Positions 1 through 12,194 of a stretch of 64,000 nt of DNA are shown piece after piece; the stretch's first letter is position 1; each line of letters starts with the position of its first letter. The translations under genes and the position numbers were made by a program. Under the pieces are notes generated by a model that worked only from the letters and a program-made list of their open reading frames with translations, was not told the DNA's origin and ran no database searches. The stretch is from Adiantum capillus-veneris (Eukaryota > Streptophyta > Polypodiopsida > Polypodiales > Pteridaceae): contig CM043969.1 in NCBI GenBank assembly GCA_014529385.2, positions 25,623,946 through 25,687,945 of the forward strand, read 5' to 3'.

Positions 1-540
1 TGACACGTCCAGATCTACGCACAATAGGTGGCTCAGGCTCAGCCACAACCTGTGGTTCCACTCTATCCTGTCCTTGCTCCTCTTGAGCCCTGACATTTTG
101 TCTTGCACGTGCAGGTCCATCTTCTTGGAAGACAACTCTTCTAATCTCCTCAACCCTCTCTGGTTTAGAATGATATTTGGATTCATTAAATTGAACATCA
201 TTGTTGCGGACAACCTTTCGGGATTTGGGATCCCAAAGTCTGTACCCCATCTCACCAGAATTACCATAGCCTAGAAAGATGCACTTTCTACTCTTTGGCT
301 CAAGTTTGTTCCTAAATTCCTTTGGAACATGAGTATATGCCTCACAGCCAAAGACTCTGAGATGCTTGTATGAGGGCATTTTTCCTGACCATACCATCTC
401 TGGCACTGAATCCTTCTGCAAAACCTTGCTAGGAGATCTATTTACAAGATGAACAGTTGTTGATACAGCTTCAACCCAAAACCCATTTGGCAGCTGTGCA
501 TTAGACAACATACTTCTGACCTTCTCTTGTATGGTCCTAT
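1..540 (-). pseudogene. copia A integrase C-terminal part (frameshifted, partial)
   Basis: Continues the integrase of the next entry in another frame after a single-base slip near 583. The frame shows the integrase motif PQNGVAERMN, which carries the third catalytic acid (E), and then the post-integrase block with FGCEAYTHVP-like and FLGYGNSGEMGYRLWDPK-like segments. A proline/glutamate-rich linker that normally precedes the copia reverse transcriptase follows. It runs off the left edge. Confidence 0.8.
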
Positions 541-960
541 TCATCCTCTCAGCAACACCATTTTGAGGAGGATTGTAAGAGCAGTAAGTTCACGTTTTAT
601 ACCTTTTGACTCACAAAAGTCCTGAAAGGCCTTTGAAACATACTCTCCACCATTGTCAGTGTGTAAGCATTTAAACTTCTTGCCACTCTGATTCTCCAGA
701 AGTGTCACAAACATTTTGAAAACACTAAACGCTTCATCCTTGTGCTTGAGAAAGTAAACCCATACTTTCCTCGAGTAATCATCTATAAATGTCATAAAGT
801 AAGAAGCTCCCCCTAGAGATAGGTTAGGCATAGGTCCACACAAATCACTATGAACAAGTGCCAACTGTGTATCTCTTCTACTGCTTCTATGCTTATGTGG
901 CTGCTGTGTTTGCTTACCATACACACAATGTTCACAGAATTCAAAATCATTAAATGAAAA
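541..960 (-). pseudogene. copia A integrase core
   Basis: Retroviral-type integrase core of the copia polyprotein, in the same frame as the upstream gag-protease segment and separated from it by one TGA (961-963). Visible motifs are HSDLCGPM (first catalytic D), FIDDYSRKVWVYFLK, and HTDNGGEYVSKAF (second catalytic D). Upstream residues CEHCVYGKQ are the usual end of the pre-integrase zinc region. The frame breaks near 583 just before the third catalytic residue. This domain inserts the reverse-transcribed cDNA into the chromosome. Confidence 0.9.
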
Positions 961-2367
961 TCAAGGCAAATAACCAGAACCAAACAAGATTTCCATTCCC
1001 TTCTTGGACATATGTCCTAACCGGCTATGCCACAAAGAAACGTTCAGCTGCTCGGTTACATTGATTACATTTTTAGAGACATTTGATACATAAATCATGT
1101 AAAGTCCTCCATAATTTACTCCATGTGCTACTGTCATAGAACCCTTGGATATCTTCCACATGTTCTGTCCAAAAATGGTGACGTAGCCAGCATCATCAAG
1201 TAAACCTGTGCTGATCAAGCTCTTTGTAATTGCGGGAACATGTCTCACATTCTTCAGCGTGAAAGAAGAGCCATTCTGAAACTTCAATTGAACATCTCCA
1301 ACACCTAAGATCTCACATGTCTGCCCATTGCCTAGCCGAACATGATCTTTAGTGGTCACATAAGAGGTAAACCACTCCTTGTTTGGAGACACATGAAGTG
1401 ATGCCCCTGAGTCTATAATCCAATCACTCAGTGCATTTCCATCAGATGTTGTAAGAAGAGCTGAGTCCATTGTATTATTCAAGAAGTAGATGTCTCCTGA
1501 CACTAGACTGTCATCCTCTGCAACAATGTTTGTCACATTTATTTCTTGAATCTGCACTGAGGACTTGTTCTTCTCACCATGGTCTTCAGCTTTCTCTTTG
1601 CCTTTTTCTGTTTTCCATTCTCTGCAGTCTCTTTTCATGTGACCCTTCTTGCCACAATGGTAGCATTCTATGTCACTCTTGCCTTTAGCACTGCGGGACT
1701 TGCTACGAGACTGATTCCTCTTTCCACCTTTGTACTTTTCTTTGGTCCTTCTCTTGACAACTAAGGTTGTTCCTTTGCCTTTGTCCATTGTCTTTCTATT
1801 GGTTTCTTCAGTAAGCACACTTCCTTCTACACCTGCTATGTTCAAACCATCTGGAGGTGTAGAATTACTCAAAGCTATGCGAAAAGTGTCCCAACTTTCC
1901 GGCAATGTGATCAACAGGAACATAGCTCTAAGAGGTTCATCAAACTTGACACCTTGAGCTGACAACTGACTATAGATTGTGTTGAATTCATTCAGATGAT
2001 TGGACATAGGTGTCCCTTCTTTCATCTTCAAGTCAACAAGCTTCTTAAGCCAGTATACCTGTGAAGCTGCACTCTGCTTCTCATAAAGATCACTCACCTT
2101 TAACCATGCTTGATAAGCCGACATCTCGTCTGCTACATTGAAGTAAACGCTTTCTGCCAAAGTCAGCATAATGGTAGAAAGTGCCAATTCATCCATTTTG
2201 CTCCATTCATCTTCGTCCATATCTTCTGGTTTTATCCCCTTGAGCTTTATAGGTTTTATCTGCTTCTTTTGTACCAACACGTGCCAAATCTGCTTCTTCC
2301 ACAATAGGAAATTGGTTCCATCCAGTTTCTTGATATTGTAAAGAGCAGTGTCATGTGATCCAGCCAT
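961..2367 (-). CDS. copia A Gag, zinc knuckle, protease and pre-integrase
   Basis: A 468-residue open frame starting at the ATG at 2365-2367. Residues about 10-170 are the copia capsid-type Gag domain (LDGTNFLLWKKQI, LALSTIMLTLAESVYF). A Lys/Arg-rich stretch and a CCHC knuckle (CYHCGKKGHMKRDC) follow near residues 230-250. The aspartic protease signature DWIIDSGASLHVSP is near residue 315 and the pre-integrase motif WHSRLGHMSKKGM is close to the end. The frame ends at a TGA where related elements have a coding residue, and it stays open beyond it, so this is one early stop in an otherwise intact Gag-Pol. Confidence 0.9.
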   Translation of the reverse strand: MAGSHDTALYNIKKLDGTNFLLWKKQIWHVLVQKKQIKPIKLKGIKPEDMDEDEWSKMDELALSTIMLTLAESVYFNVADEMSAYQAWLKVSDLYEKQSAASQVYWLKKLVDLKMKEGTPMSNHLNEFNTIYSQLSAQGVKFDEPLRAMFLLITLPESWDTFRIALSNSTPPDGLNIAGVEGSVLTEETNRKTMDKGKGTTLVVKRRTKEKYKGGKRNQSRSKSRSAKGKSDIECYHCGKKGHMKRDCREWKTEKGKEKAEDHGEKNKSSVQIQEINVTNIVAEDDSLVSGDIYFLNNTMDSALLTTSDGNALSDWIIDSGASLHVSPNKEWFTSYVTTKDHVRLGNGQTCEILGVGDVQLKFQNGSSFTLKNVRHVPAITKSLISTGLLDDAGYVTIFGQNMWKISKGSMTVAHGVNYGGLYMIYVSNVSKNVINVTEQLNVSLWHSRLGHMSKKGMEILFGSGYLP

Positions 2368-3450
2368 AGCTACGCTTCACAGTGGTTTACTTTCCTGGGA
2401 AAAATTTGGCAGAGTTTCCCATGTAAACTGACCTCTGAACCAATATCAACCTGTCAAATGAACCAAGAAAGCTTCAGATTCTGCATAAATTTTGGCAGAG
2501 TCTCCTTTGTAAAATGGCTCTGGTGTACTCAAAAACAGACCAAAAACAGCTCAAAAAACACTGTCTCTCTGACATTGTAAGCTGCGGGTAAACCTGTCCT
2601 GCACCTGTACTGTCTCTCACTGTCCTGTCACTGTCTTGTAAGCATAGACTGCGACAATGCCTCAACGGCAGTAAAGCAAAGATGCAATCCCAACTGTCTA
2701 ACTCACAGTCAATACATCCTAGCTGCCTATCTAAGGGTGCTCGGGGGATCGCTCCAAGACCTGTATCACCAAAAGGATCTCAACATTCGAGAATCCCCCA
2801 GCTCAATAAAACCTCACTCGACCCTCAACAAAGGCTGCAGTAAATCTGACAGTACATAGACTTCCCACAAAGTCATACATCCACAAATTTCCCACTATAT
2901 GTTGTAACCGCTGCGGCGGTTGTTTGCTGCATGACTCACAGCCAGCAAACCCTCAACAGACATACATCATGTCTGACAATACATCCCATGTGGAAGTACC
3001 TGCAATGTCAGGATGAAATCTGGAATATCAAGCAACAAGCACAAGCTACCTGATGAACTAGTGGATGTCGCCTACAGTCTGTGTGTAGATGCGCCCGTGT
3101 CGTATGTGACACGCCTCCAAGGACTGTGAGCCGTCCTTCGATGTGTAGACAGCCACAAATCAGCACTCTGGGAGTGCCGATATCCTCAGCACCTGCAGTC
3201 ATAGGCCGAAAACCCCAAATTTGCAGAGTCGGATCTGCACCCGCTGAGACCACGTAGTCGAAAATGGCCTGCACAGAACTTTGTCGAAGCCGAACGGTGA
3301 CCGAGATGTCCTCAGAATGAAATTCTGAGCACACCAAGCCCTACGGGCTTGCCCACAAGATTTGGGGCCGTGTCTTCGCCTGTCGAATTTCACTCCAATC
3401 TGAGTTGGTGACTCTAGCCTCCTGCAGTGCTACCCCGAGCCTCGATCTGA
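2368..3450 (-). other. copia A untranslated leader
   Basis: About 1.08 kb between the primer-binding site and the Gag ATG. It holds short open stretches in several frames but none that is convincing. It is unusually long for a copia leader and could contain the packaging signal, or captured sequence that I cannot identify. Confidence 0.6.
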
Positions 3451-3462
3451 GCTCTGATACCA
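3451..3462 (-). other. primer-binding site of copia A (initiator Met tRNA)
   Basis: Read on the minus strand this is TGGTATCAGAGC, the standard plant sequence complementary to the 3' end of initiator Met tRNA. It is two bases inside the LTR end. Confidence 0.92.
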
Positions 3463-3464
3463 GT

Positions 3465-3656
3465 TGAAGGAGTAAGAGCGGAAGTGCGACGCGAGAGAGA
3501 GTGCGAGAAGAAGAGCACGACGATATGGTGAACTCGCTCTACTGTAATGTGTGGAGCATAGTGAGTTCTTATTAGGTTTTTACAAAAGAATATGTGTACA
3601 TACTTGGCGGCCCGCCCACTTACCCGGGCGACCACATTGGGCTTTATACCCCAACA
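3465..3656 (-). repeat. 5' LTR of copia A (192 bp)
   Basis: Minus-strand sequence begins TGTTGGGGTATAAAGCCC and ends CCTTCA next to the primer site. The length is at the short end for copia. A TATAAAG lies just inside the 5' terminus and a CT-rich stretch lies near the 3' end. The terminus TGTTGGGGTATA is shared with the LTR at 62451-62638. Confidence 0.88.
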
Positions 3657-4553
3657 TTTCTGTTGTTGCTCATCTATGCTAGTAGCACCCGATGTGGATT
3701 GTAGAACATCTAACCAACCCACATGATAGGTGTGTCCTGTATACCGATCAGTTAAAGCTTCTGCTTGTAGGTCATACTCCCAATTTTCATTTAGGAATAT
3801 CCCATCTAGGCCTGGCGTGCTGGAGGTTTCCCTCGAAGTGGAAGCATTATTGCTCCCCATCTCTTGCCCCTCCGTGACTGCTACCTTGGGAGCACTCGGT
3901 TGCTCGGCTGGCATGATTGTTGTCATAGGAGCCTTTGCTTTCAGGGCTCGACTTTGTTCTAGCCTTCGTAGGTTCTCAATTTCCCTCTCCCTTGTTGCTT
4001 GCATATAGCGTTCGATCTCTTGTACTTCGGCAAAACTCCTACCATCGGGTAGTAGAACCTCAAAGGGAGATAGTCCTAAAGGATCAGGAGGTGCAATGGA
4101 TGGAACATTCACATGCACACTCTCAAGAAGCATAGGGTCTATTTTAGACATGAATGACGAATTTACTTCCCCACTCCCTTCATTTATTTCATTAACCGCA
4201 TGTTCAGAGCGAGTAGCTCTACTAAGGGTCTCTTTTAAGCGGCTAAACACGTTGGACTCGGGCTGTGGGCCCATGGCATGCATGTCTTGACTTGAACTAT
4301 CAGGGTTTGGTGTAGGATACCCCTCCATGACTTCGTAGTCAGAGGAAGAATCACTAGACGCGATATGAGGATCTTGGGTCGCGCTACCTTGAGTCCCGGC
4401 CGAAGGTCCAGAACCTAGGGTGGAGGAATAAAGGGTGCCCGCGTAAATGGAGGCACTACCAATATGCTCGTGCTCTAACACTCGTCCAGAGCGTAGGTTC
4501 ATATGACTCGGATCCCCTAGAAGTGTCAGCGAGTGCCCGTGAAGGCTGCTCAC
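3657..4553 (-). pseudogene. gypsy-1 Gag N-terminal region (truncated by copia A)
   Basis: About 299 codons are open before the copia insertion. Near the start is the motif MNLRSGRVLE, which resembles an LRSGR motif near the Gag start of Athila-like plant gypsy elements. A Ser/Asp-rich acidic stretch follows, then a charged helix-like segment (EVQEIERYMQATREREIENL, around residues 175-195) and the block GHTYHVGWLDVLQST. The same blocks in the same order occur at 28213-29090 on the plus strand, which confirms the family. The frame appears to run on across 3656 into copia LTR sequence only by chance. Confidence 0.8.
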
Positions 4554-5538
4554 CTAGTATTTTTGGGTGTTTTGCAACCCAAGTCTTTTCTTTTCTTTTC
4601 TTTTTTTTGATTTTTTGGTCCTTTTTTTCTGACCCAGCTATAGAATAGAACGTATGATAGCTCAAAACGAGCATCTCGGTCAGAGGGACGTGCCGTGCTT
4701 TACAGCCCTCCGTTTAGTCACTTTATGCCCTCGGAATTCCCAAAACCGTCAATTTCTAGTAGGGAACTAGGCCCAAATTAGAAAGTCTAAGAGTGCAAGT
4801 GGGAAGAGAAGGGAGGAGAGTGGAGGACTTGCCCCACATGCTCTCATTCCCTCTTGAGGGGGTAGGGTATATATATAAGAGTGAGTCTAGTATATATCAT
4901 AAGACTAAGGGCTAAGGCCTGGGCTTGGGCATGGGCTTGGGCTTGGGGAACCGATCCCGATCAAAATTTTAGTGTAGCCCCCCAGTTACTCACGCTTAAA
5001 AAAAAAATTTTAGGCGACGACCGCGCGCGGTTTAGGTGACCCTTTCTTAGCCACACACACTGTCAACACATACCTAACCTCTCTGTCGACAGCTCACAGC
5101 TCACTACCTTATCTACTTACTAACAGTGCTGCTAACCACTAACTAATCTACTAACTAATCTGTTAACCACTCTGCTAACTGCTTACTGACAGTGAGCTAA
5201 TTGTCCACCTACTTCCTCTCTCACTACCTTACTGTGCAAAGACTGTGTGCAAGCAAACCCTAATAGAAAATTGTGTACAGACTGTGTGCAAACAGAAATT
5301 GCTAATTATCTACCTACTTACTCATTCACTGCGAACAAGCTAACGACTACTAATTGTGCAAAGACTGTGTGCAAACAGAAAACACAAGATTATGCAGAAA
5401 TCACAGAACTTGCAGACAATACAGAAATTAACAACTTGCAAAAAAATAACTCATTCCTCTTCCTCTTCCTCTTCTTTCCTACTACAAACAACTCATAGAA
5501 GAAGCACAAAGTGCCTCTTGGGCTTAGTGCAGGGCGAT
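4554..5538 (-). other. gypsy-1 leader between primer site and Gag
   Basis: Non-coding. It contains polypyrimidine and A-rich runs, a GGGCTTGGGC-type short repeat near 4917-4945, and low-complexity CTAACTA-type sequence at 5090-5210. No gene is supported here. Confidence 0.7.
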
Positions 5539-5556
5539 TCCCCGGCAACGGCGCCA
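5539..5556 (-). other. primer-binding site of gypsy-1 (Asp tRNA type)
   Basis: Minus strand reads TGGCGCCGTTGCCGGGGA, the primer site typical of Athila/Tat-like plant gypsy elements (complementary to the 3' end of Asp tRNA). Confidence 0.9.
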
Positions 5557-5560
5557 AAAA

Positions 5561-6245
<685 letters not shown>

Positions 6246-6870
6246 GAGGTGGAGGAAGAAATGATATGGGTCCCTCTCAAGAGCCTATTTCAAGGGCACC
6301 TCCATCACAAGAAGTATCAATGAGAGATGATGCACCAAAAGAAAAGCAAGATAAAGAAAAGAGCAAAGGAAAAGGCCCATCCTGTAAGATACAATCAGAG
6401 ATTGAAGCAGATACAAACTTAAAGAAAGTTTTAGAGGAAAGGATCTTAACTAGCAAGGTGGAGTTTACATTGGGAGAAGTCCTTGGCATTTGCAAAAGGA
6501 GAGTTTCATGAGGAAATCATTGACATTATAAGAAGAAAACAACAAGCTTTAACGGAGTCTATCCAATCAGAGGTTGAAGGGAGTGCTTCAAAGATGCATG
6601 TGATACAAGTACAACAAAAGGATGAAGATGAGAATGTTGTAAGCTAATACCAGCCTTCGGATGGTAGAAATAGGCATGTTAAGGTTGAAGATGAAGATGA
6701 AGAGGAAGCCATTCATAAGAGCCTTCATTCTAGAAATCATTGGGCAAGGGCTACAACAGAAACCTTGGTTAAGGTGGGAGATATTGAAGAGCCTTATGTG
6801 GCCTTGATAGAACATGGTTCGGAGATTAACCTCATGTCCAAGAGTCTTTAAATGAAGGGAAAGTGGCCAA
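6246..6870 (+). pseudogene. gypsy relic: Gag C-terminus and protease
   Basis: Fragments in changing frames. A Lys-rich segment is followed by VEFTLGEVLGICKRR, then an acidic stretch, then EEPYVALIEHGSEINLMS. The last resembles the retropepsin active-site region of gypsy elements (ALIDxGSEINLMS), with the catalytic D altered to E in this copy. Not functional. Confidence 0.6.
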
Positions 6871-7950
6871 TCAATATTGAACACAGGTGGATGATTAGGG
6901 TCGCATACAACTCATTGGGAGGATCTCTATGGTTCTTGTCAAAATATTAATGTAACCATAGGGGATGTGAAAAATGAGGGAAATTTCCTTGTCCAAGAGA
7001 TGTCAAGCTATCCTCTAATCCTTGTATAACCATACATCACCGCAATGCGAATGGAGATAGAATTACTAGATGATGGCTCTGCTTATGGCAGGGTCAAAAG
7101 CAAGACGAAAACTGAGTCATTCAATTCTTGACAGTTTGTGTTGACCATGAGAGAAATCATGACAGCCTAAGGGACCATTTTCTACCAAAATCAAGCAAGG
7201 AGTTTTGAGATCAAAGGGAGATGAGGGGTTTTGGTCGAGTACCACTGTAAAGCCGGAGTGCAATGGTACAGGAAGAAACATGCTCTTGCCTTATCCAAAG
7301 GGGGATGAAACTTTTTCAACATGTGTCTTTATAGCAAAGGGTGGATTAGTATCTTTTACAATGCTTCAAGGCCTAAAGAAAGGACAAAAACAACATGTAA
7401 ATAGTGTACAAATAAAATATTAAAAACATGATTTTCTAGATGAAGATGAATAAAATTTATATGTTCTTGAAGAGGTTTTCTTTTGTAGATACTATGAGTG
7501 ATCTCAATACTATATAAGGTTCTAGTTTTCAACGTGGAAATGACCTAGTAAAAGTAGCTTCTATGGACATGTATAGAATCATTGAAGCTTTCAAGGATGA
7601 GGAGTTTATCAACGCAAAAAAAGATACATAAGTGCGAGCGAAGACAAAGTACAAGACTGTAGCAAAGAATGTGAAGCAAGTGATAGTAACTTTGCCTATA
7701 GATTGCAAGGAAAAGATGGAGCACGCCTCTTTGCAACCTAGTCTCCGAGATCCAAAAAGAATTGGTCACAAGTTTATGCAAGAGTCCTTGACGATGTTAA
7801 AATTTGGAAGCAATGACTCCTTGGCATAGGTTGGAAGGAAATTCTTTGAACAGATGCTCTCCAAACATGGAAAATATTTTTCATTTTGAGCTGCATGAGA
7901 TAGGGTGTGTGGATCCTTCTATAGTCAAACCAATGGTAGTAATCATTATA
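6871..7950 (+). other. protease-to-reverse-transcriptase spacer of the gypsy relic
   Basis: Only short open pieces with no recognised domain. Probably the decayed linker of the same element. Confidence 0.45.
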
Positions 7951-8813
7951 CCTTATGTGCCTTGGAGTCTCTACGACCGATTCTAGTGTCAAAAGCTCCC
8001 TTGCCAAAGCTCATAGACTTACTCAATGAAAAGATAAAGATGGGGATTTTGGAGCCTTCATGTGCTCCTTACTCAAATAGATGGTTCACAATACCAAAGA
8101 AAAATGGAGCTTTGCGCTTCATTCAAGACATGCAACTTGTTGACAAAGTCACAATCAGGATTATGGGTACAGAGCCAATTGTAGATGAGTTTGCAGAGGC
8201 ATTTGTAGGAAGGTCAATATATTGTATGACATATTTGTACTCAAGATATAATCAGCTCCAACTAGCAATGGACAGCACGAACTTGACTACCATGAGCACA
8301 CCTTTGGGTTTGGTGAGGATGTGCACCTTACCGTAGGGAGAAACCAACTCCGTAATTGCGCACATGATGAATAGTATGAACAAAGTCCCATGTGACTTCA
8401 TACCTAAAATTACAATTCCCTTTCTTGATGGCATGCCAATCAAAGGATGCGACATAACCAAAAAAGATGAGGCTCTAGATTCGAGGGGGTGCCACAAGTA
8501 TGTGACAAACCATATCAATTATTGTGACAAAATTTTAACAAGGCTAGAAAAAGTCAACCTTACCTTATCTGAGAAAAAATCAGTGTTTGGATTTGAAGAA
8601 GTATTGATTGTGGGGCATCTTTGTAATCCTCATGGCCATCGACCTTGTCCAACTAAAGTGGACGCAATGCAGAAGATGAAAGAATCGTACATAAACATCA
8701 CGAAGGTGAAAAGATTTTTAGGCACATGTGTCTTCTATCTCATATGGATTCCACATTATGCACATGTTGCAAATCCTCTTTTTCAATTGCTGAGGAAAAA
8801 CCAACGGTATTAG
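7951..8813 (+). pseudogene. gypsy relic: reverse transcriptase
   Basis: Two frames cover the domain. The first has EKIKMGILEPSCAPYSNRWF and PKKNGALRFIQDMQ, the fingers region of gypsy reverse transcriptase, and a damaged palm helix (YLYSRYNQLQL where families have DLxSGYDQ). The second has LEKVNLTLSEKKSVFGFEEV and VKRFLGTCVFYLIWIPHYA, the thumb/connection region. The catalytic YxDD box is not recognisable between them. Nonfunctional. Confidence 0.75.
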
Positions 8814-9033
8814 TGGAACAATGTACATGTAGAATCTATGAGAAATTTGAATCAATTGCTACTATCTTCACCAATTTTAAGGAAGGTCAACTATGAGTGT
8901 AGAAGACTTATGATTTGGTTACATGCCTACTGAAAGGATGTGTCAAAAGCCAGTCATGCCAATTGAGGATGTCGTTCCTACTTGAAACTTGTTACCTTGA
9001 GAAGATGGTATAAATAGGGAAATTCCACCTGCA

Positions 9034-9300
9034 TTGCACATAATGAAATTAGAAAGAAGACATGAAGACATAGAGATTGCAAAATCTCAACTGAAGGATA
9101 CAAGACTAAAGAATAAAGATAGGTTTGATAAAAGAAATAGGCTTCAACCAAAGCCTATTGAAGAGGGTGATCGGGTCTTAATGTGTGACTGTAGCCTTGA
9201 CAACCAGCACACCACACAAAGAAAGTTTTCAAAAGGGTGATTTGGGCTAAATATGTTTTCAATCAGCGATATTGATGGAACAGAGCTATAAATTCCCATA
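9034..9300 (+). pseudogene. gypsy relic: integrase C-terminal segment
   Basis: About 68 open codons with KDTRLKNKDRFDKRNR followed by EEGDRVLMCDCSLDNQH. This is the spacer and start of the C-terminal region that follows the integrase core in gypsy elements. The core itself is deleted, since only about 220 bp separate this from the reverse transcriptase relic. Confidence 0.65.
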
Positions 9301-9480
9301 CCAAACAAAAGAAACAAAATATTCAAGAGGAGACACGACAATGATCCTTTTGATTCACAACAAAATGAAGATGAAGAACCTAATGACATTGCATGGATAA
9401 GGATGAAGAAACAGAGGATGAACTCCTAGACTTTGCGGAAGATGAAAATGACATCCAAATATTTGTAAATCTTATTAAAG

Positions 9481-10619
9481 ACTAAACATACATAGCCAAA
9501 ATGTTGGCACATATTGGAGGGTGTGTAGGTTTCGAGGGAGTGGATGTCATGTTGTCACATGAACAATGTGAAATAAAAACATTCACCTCACTTTCGACAC
9601 TTTTTGATGCATGGGAATAAAAGCAGTTATGTACATACCGTGCGGCTACTACGATCGCTATCATGTGCATACCTATCTGGGGAGTCGTGACCCTAGATAT
9701 GGCGCTATTGTGGGTTTTTCTAATTGATAAGATTCCTAATTTGATTTTGTGATGTACATATTCTAATTGTTTCATGGTGGCACACTCACCTTGCCTACAA
9801 AGACAGATGCGGGAAAAAACTGTCAAAAATAGCAACTAACGTAAAATTGCATGGAAAATGACCCAAAATAGAAACTCAATGAAAACTGATGCATATCTAC
9901 GCTTTTTATGTTTATGCAAGTGATTTCACAAATTTAGGTTTTTTTTTAATTTGTTTGGGATTCTTCACATCAAAAATGAGTTGAAAATGACCTAGTTTTG
10001 GTCAAAAGTGGTAAAATGGCTCAAAAATTGACACATCAACTGATATTTCCATGGGGAAGAGAGAGAGGAATGCTTTTTAGTAAATAAACCTGCAATTTTT
10101 CACTTTTGTGTGCAGTTTCCTTCATGGTTGCTTAATCTATGTGTAATGCAATCATACCTCTTCGCAACCTTGTATTTGAGCTTGTGAGGGAATGAATTAC
10201 AGTTTCCCTTCATCAAAATGGTGTGTGGGCTTCAATATGAAAGTTCTTATATCTCTAAAAACTCGGTGGAAGCTTGTGTATTCCTTCAACTGTTTGAAGT
10301 ACAACTATGTAATTGTGGGCGAGGCTACATGATTCATGAAGGAGTTTTGGGTTTTGAATGGGATTTGTGTTTGTATGAGAGTTGAGGTTTCATGGCTGAA
10401 AGTTTAATGTTTTTAATTTCTCTTTTTAAGTAAAATTGGATGTGGTGATCCTTTCATCACGAACTCGCTTCCAAAAACGAGCAGATTCCAAGCACAATCG
10501 GAAAGAGGGTTTGTGAATGTTTTGTCATGAACGCTCTTAGACTTTAAATCATATTTAGAAAGAGGGTTGGTGATTTTTCATAAACACATTTTCACATAGT
10601 GTTTTTGATTCTCATCACA
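9481..10619. other. no gene recognised
   Basis: AT-rich sequence with no open frame or motif that I can support. It could include LTR remains of the neighbouring relics. Confidence 0.5.
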
Positions 10620-10990
10620 AACTCTCATAGCCAAAGGTTACGCACATTATCAACTCGACCCCACACTTTCTGACATTGCATCTCATATTCATCTAGTTTT
10701 TCATGTAATTCGTTTACTTAAACGCTTGCATAGGGATGGCAATGTCATTGATAAATAGATTTTGGTTGATTTCACTAAACCTCTAACTCAGTCGCATGAA
10801 CCCGAGCACATTTTAGACTATCATGATTTACATACTCGTCATCATGTGCATCATCAAGCATTAGTCAAGTAAACAGACTGGCCTGAAGAAGGTGCCACCT
10901 TGGAAAACATTAATGTTCTTAAGAATAAATTTTTCACTTTTGTTTTCAAGGACAAAATCACTTCTCCAGGGGGGGTTAATGTGGGTCCAA
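10620..10990 (+). pseudogene. gypsy C-terminal relic with chromodomain-like end and polypurine tract
   Basis: Reading with one or two stops there is HVSRLKR-like text (end of the integrase C-terminal region). It is followed by DYHDLHTRHHVHHQALVKW and DWPEEGATWENI, the last two strands and helix of the chromodomain fused to chromovirus integrases. A purine tract (CCAGGGGGGG, 10967-10976) and a possible LTR start TGTGGG (10980) follow. Compare the intact version at 54338-54625. Confidence 0.7.
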
Positions 10991-11289
10991 GGGTAAGTTA
11001 GTATCCAACCAAGCTTGGGCATTGCCTATAAGGATGCAAGAAGTTAAGAGGAGAGTACAGTTTCATAGCCCAAGGCATTACATGTCAGAAGCTTCTTATC
11101 CCAATTGTGAGGTTCTTTCTAAATAATCTTAGTCAAAATATTCTTTTTAGTCTTGTTACTACTCATAGCATGTCCGTTGTATCTGGGATAGTATGATGTT
11201 GATTTCCAATTCTTGATGAAGAATATCCTGGCCAAGATTTGAATAGTTTCATTAATAAAATGAGTTTTCTAAACTAAGACTATTTCTAG

Positions 11290-12190
11290 CCATACCAACA
11301 TATAATATGTTCATATATGAGCCACGCAAGCTATGGACTTGGTTGTGTTGTTTGGGAGTTTCTTGGCTTCTACCCATTTACTAACATTGCAGGTTGCCAT
11401 GACAATGTACTTATTCTTCTTGAGTGTGAGTTTCTTGAAAGGCCCCATAAGATCTAATCTCCACTTCATAAATATATCTAAAGGTTGAATGGTGGTCAAT
11501 GGTGTCATATATGTTGCAATGGGTCTATCCATTTTTTAGCAAATATCACTTCTTATAGAAGTTTCAAACATTTGGCATCATACTCTACCACCACAAACTA
11601 CCTTGCATAATCTTTTTATGAGTGATATTAGTGGAGAAGTTTTCTCCCAAGCTCCTAGTGTAGGCTTTAGTCATAACCTTTATTCTTGCTTGCATGGGTA
11701 TGTATCTTCTTAAAACCCCATCAATGCCCAATCTATACAAAGGTCCTATAATTATCATGAATTTTAGACTTTTGAGGATCACTACCTTTTTATTGGACTA
11801 CAACAAGTGAATTGATAAATCTCCATACCACAAAATTTCGTTAACTTCTTGCCATTCTAGATCTGGATCTTCAACACTTGAGATCTAAAATAACTCAACA
11901 TCTATTGACTCATCTCTCAATGATGTTGGTGAGATGCCTTCAATAATTCTAGATAGAAAATATGTACCACAATGAGTCTTGGCATGCTTATGAAATATTT
12001 TAAACTCAAACTGTAAAAGTAACATCATCCATCCAATCAATCCTCCCTCGACGACGACCTTGTTGATTGACCAGACTTAATAGACCTTGATGATCGACAC
12101 AAAAGCGAAATATTTTTCCCAATAAATAGTCTCAAAAGTTAGTGGGACCAAACACCATTCTAACTGCGTCACTCTCTTTAGTTGAATAGC
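11290..12190 (-). pseudogene. gypsy relic: RNase H end and integrase
   Basis: Minus strand, going down from 12190. First comes a RNase H-like end with FRFCVDHQGLLSLVNQQG and GRIDWM. Then GPLYRLGIDGVLRRYIP and the integrase zinc-region remainder ending in a WW at about 11585. Last is the integrase core start (PLDIFMKWRLDLMGPF, KYIVMATCNVSKWVEAKKLP, 11311-11532). Several frames and stops; nonfunctional. The orientation is opposite to the relics at 6246-10990, so it is a separate element. Confidence 0.75.
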
Positions 12191-12194
12191 CATG

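Larger units (their letters stand above)
1..3656 (-). mobile_element. Ty1/copia retrotransposon, 5' part (copia A)
   Basis: Minus-strand copia element that runs off the left edge. Reading from 3656 downwards it has a 192-bp 5' LTR, a primer-binding site matching the 3' end of initiator Met tRNA, a leader of about 1.1 kb, then gag, zinc knuckle, protease, pre-integrase and integrase. Reverse transcriptase, RNase H and the 3' LTR lie outside the window. It interrupts the gag frame of an older gypsy at 3657, so it is the younger insertion. Only one in-frame stop and one frameshift were seen over gag-protease-integrase, so it is not very old. The target duplication cannot be checked because the other end is missing. 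Confidence 0.92.
6246..9480 (+). mobile_element. decayed Ty3/gypsy retrotransposon relic
   Basis: Remains of a gypsy element interrupted at its left end by gypsy-1. In order it has a Gag C-terminal/protease relic, a reverse transcriptase relic, and the tail of integrase. RNase H and the integrase core are missing. Many stops and frame changes show this is one of the oldest elements here. Neither LTR could be delimited. Confidence 0.75.
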
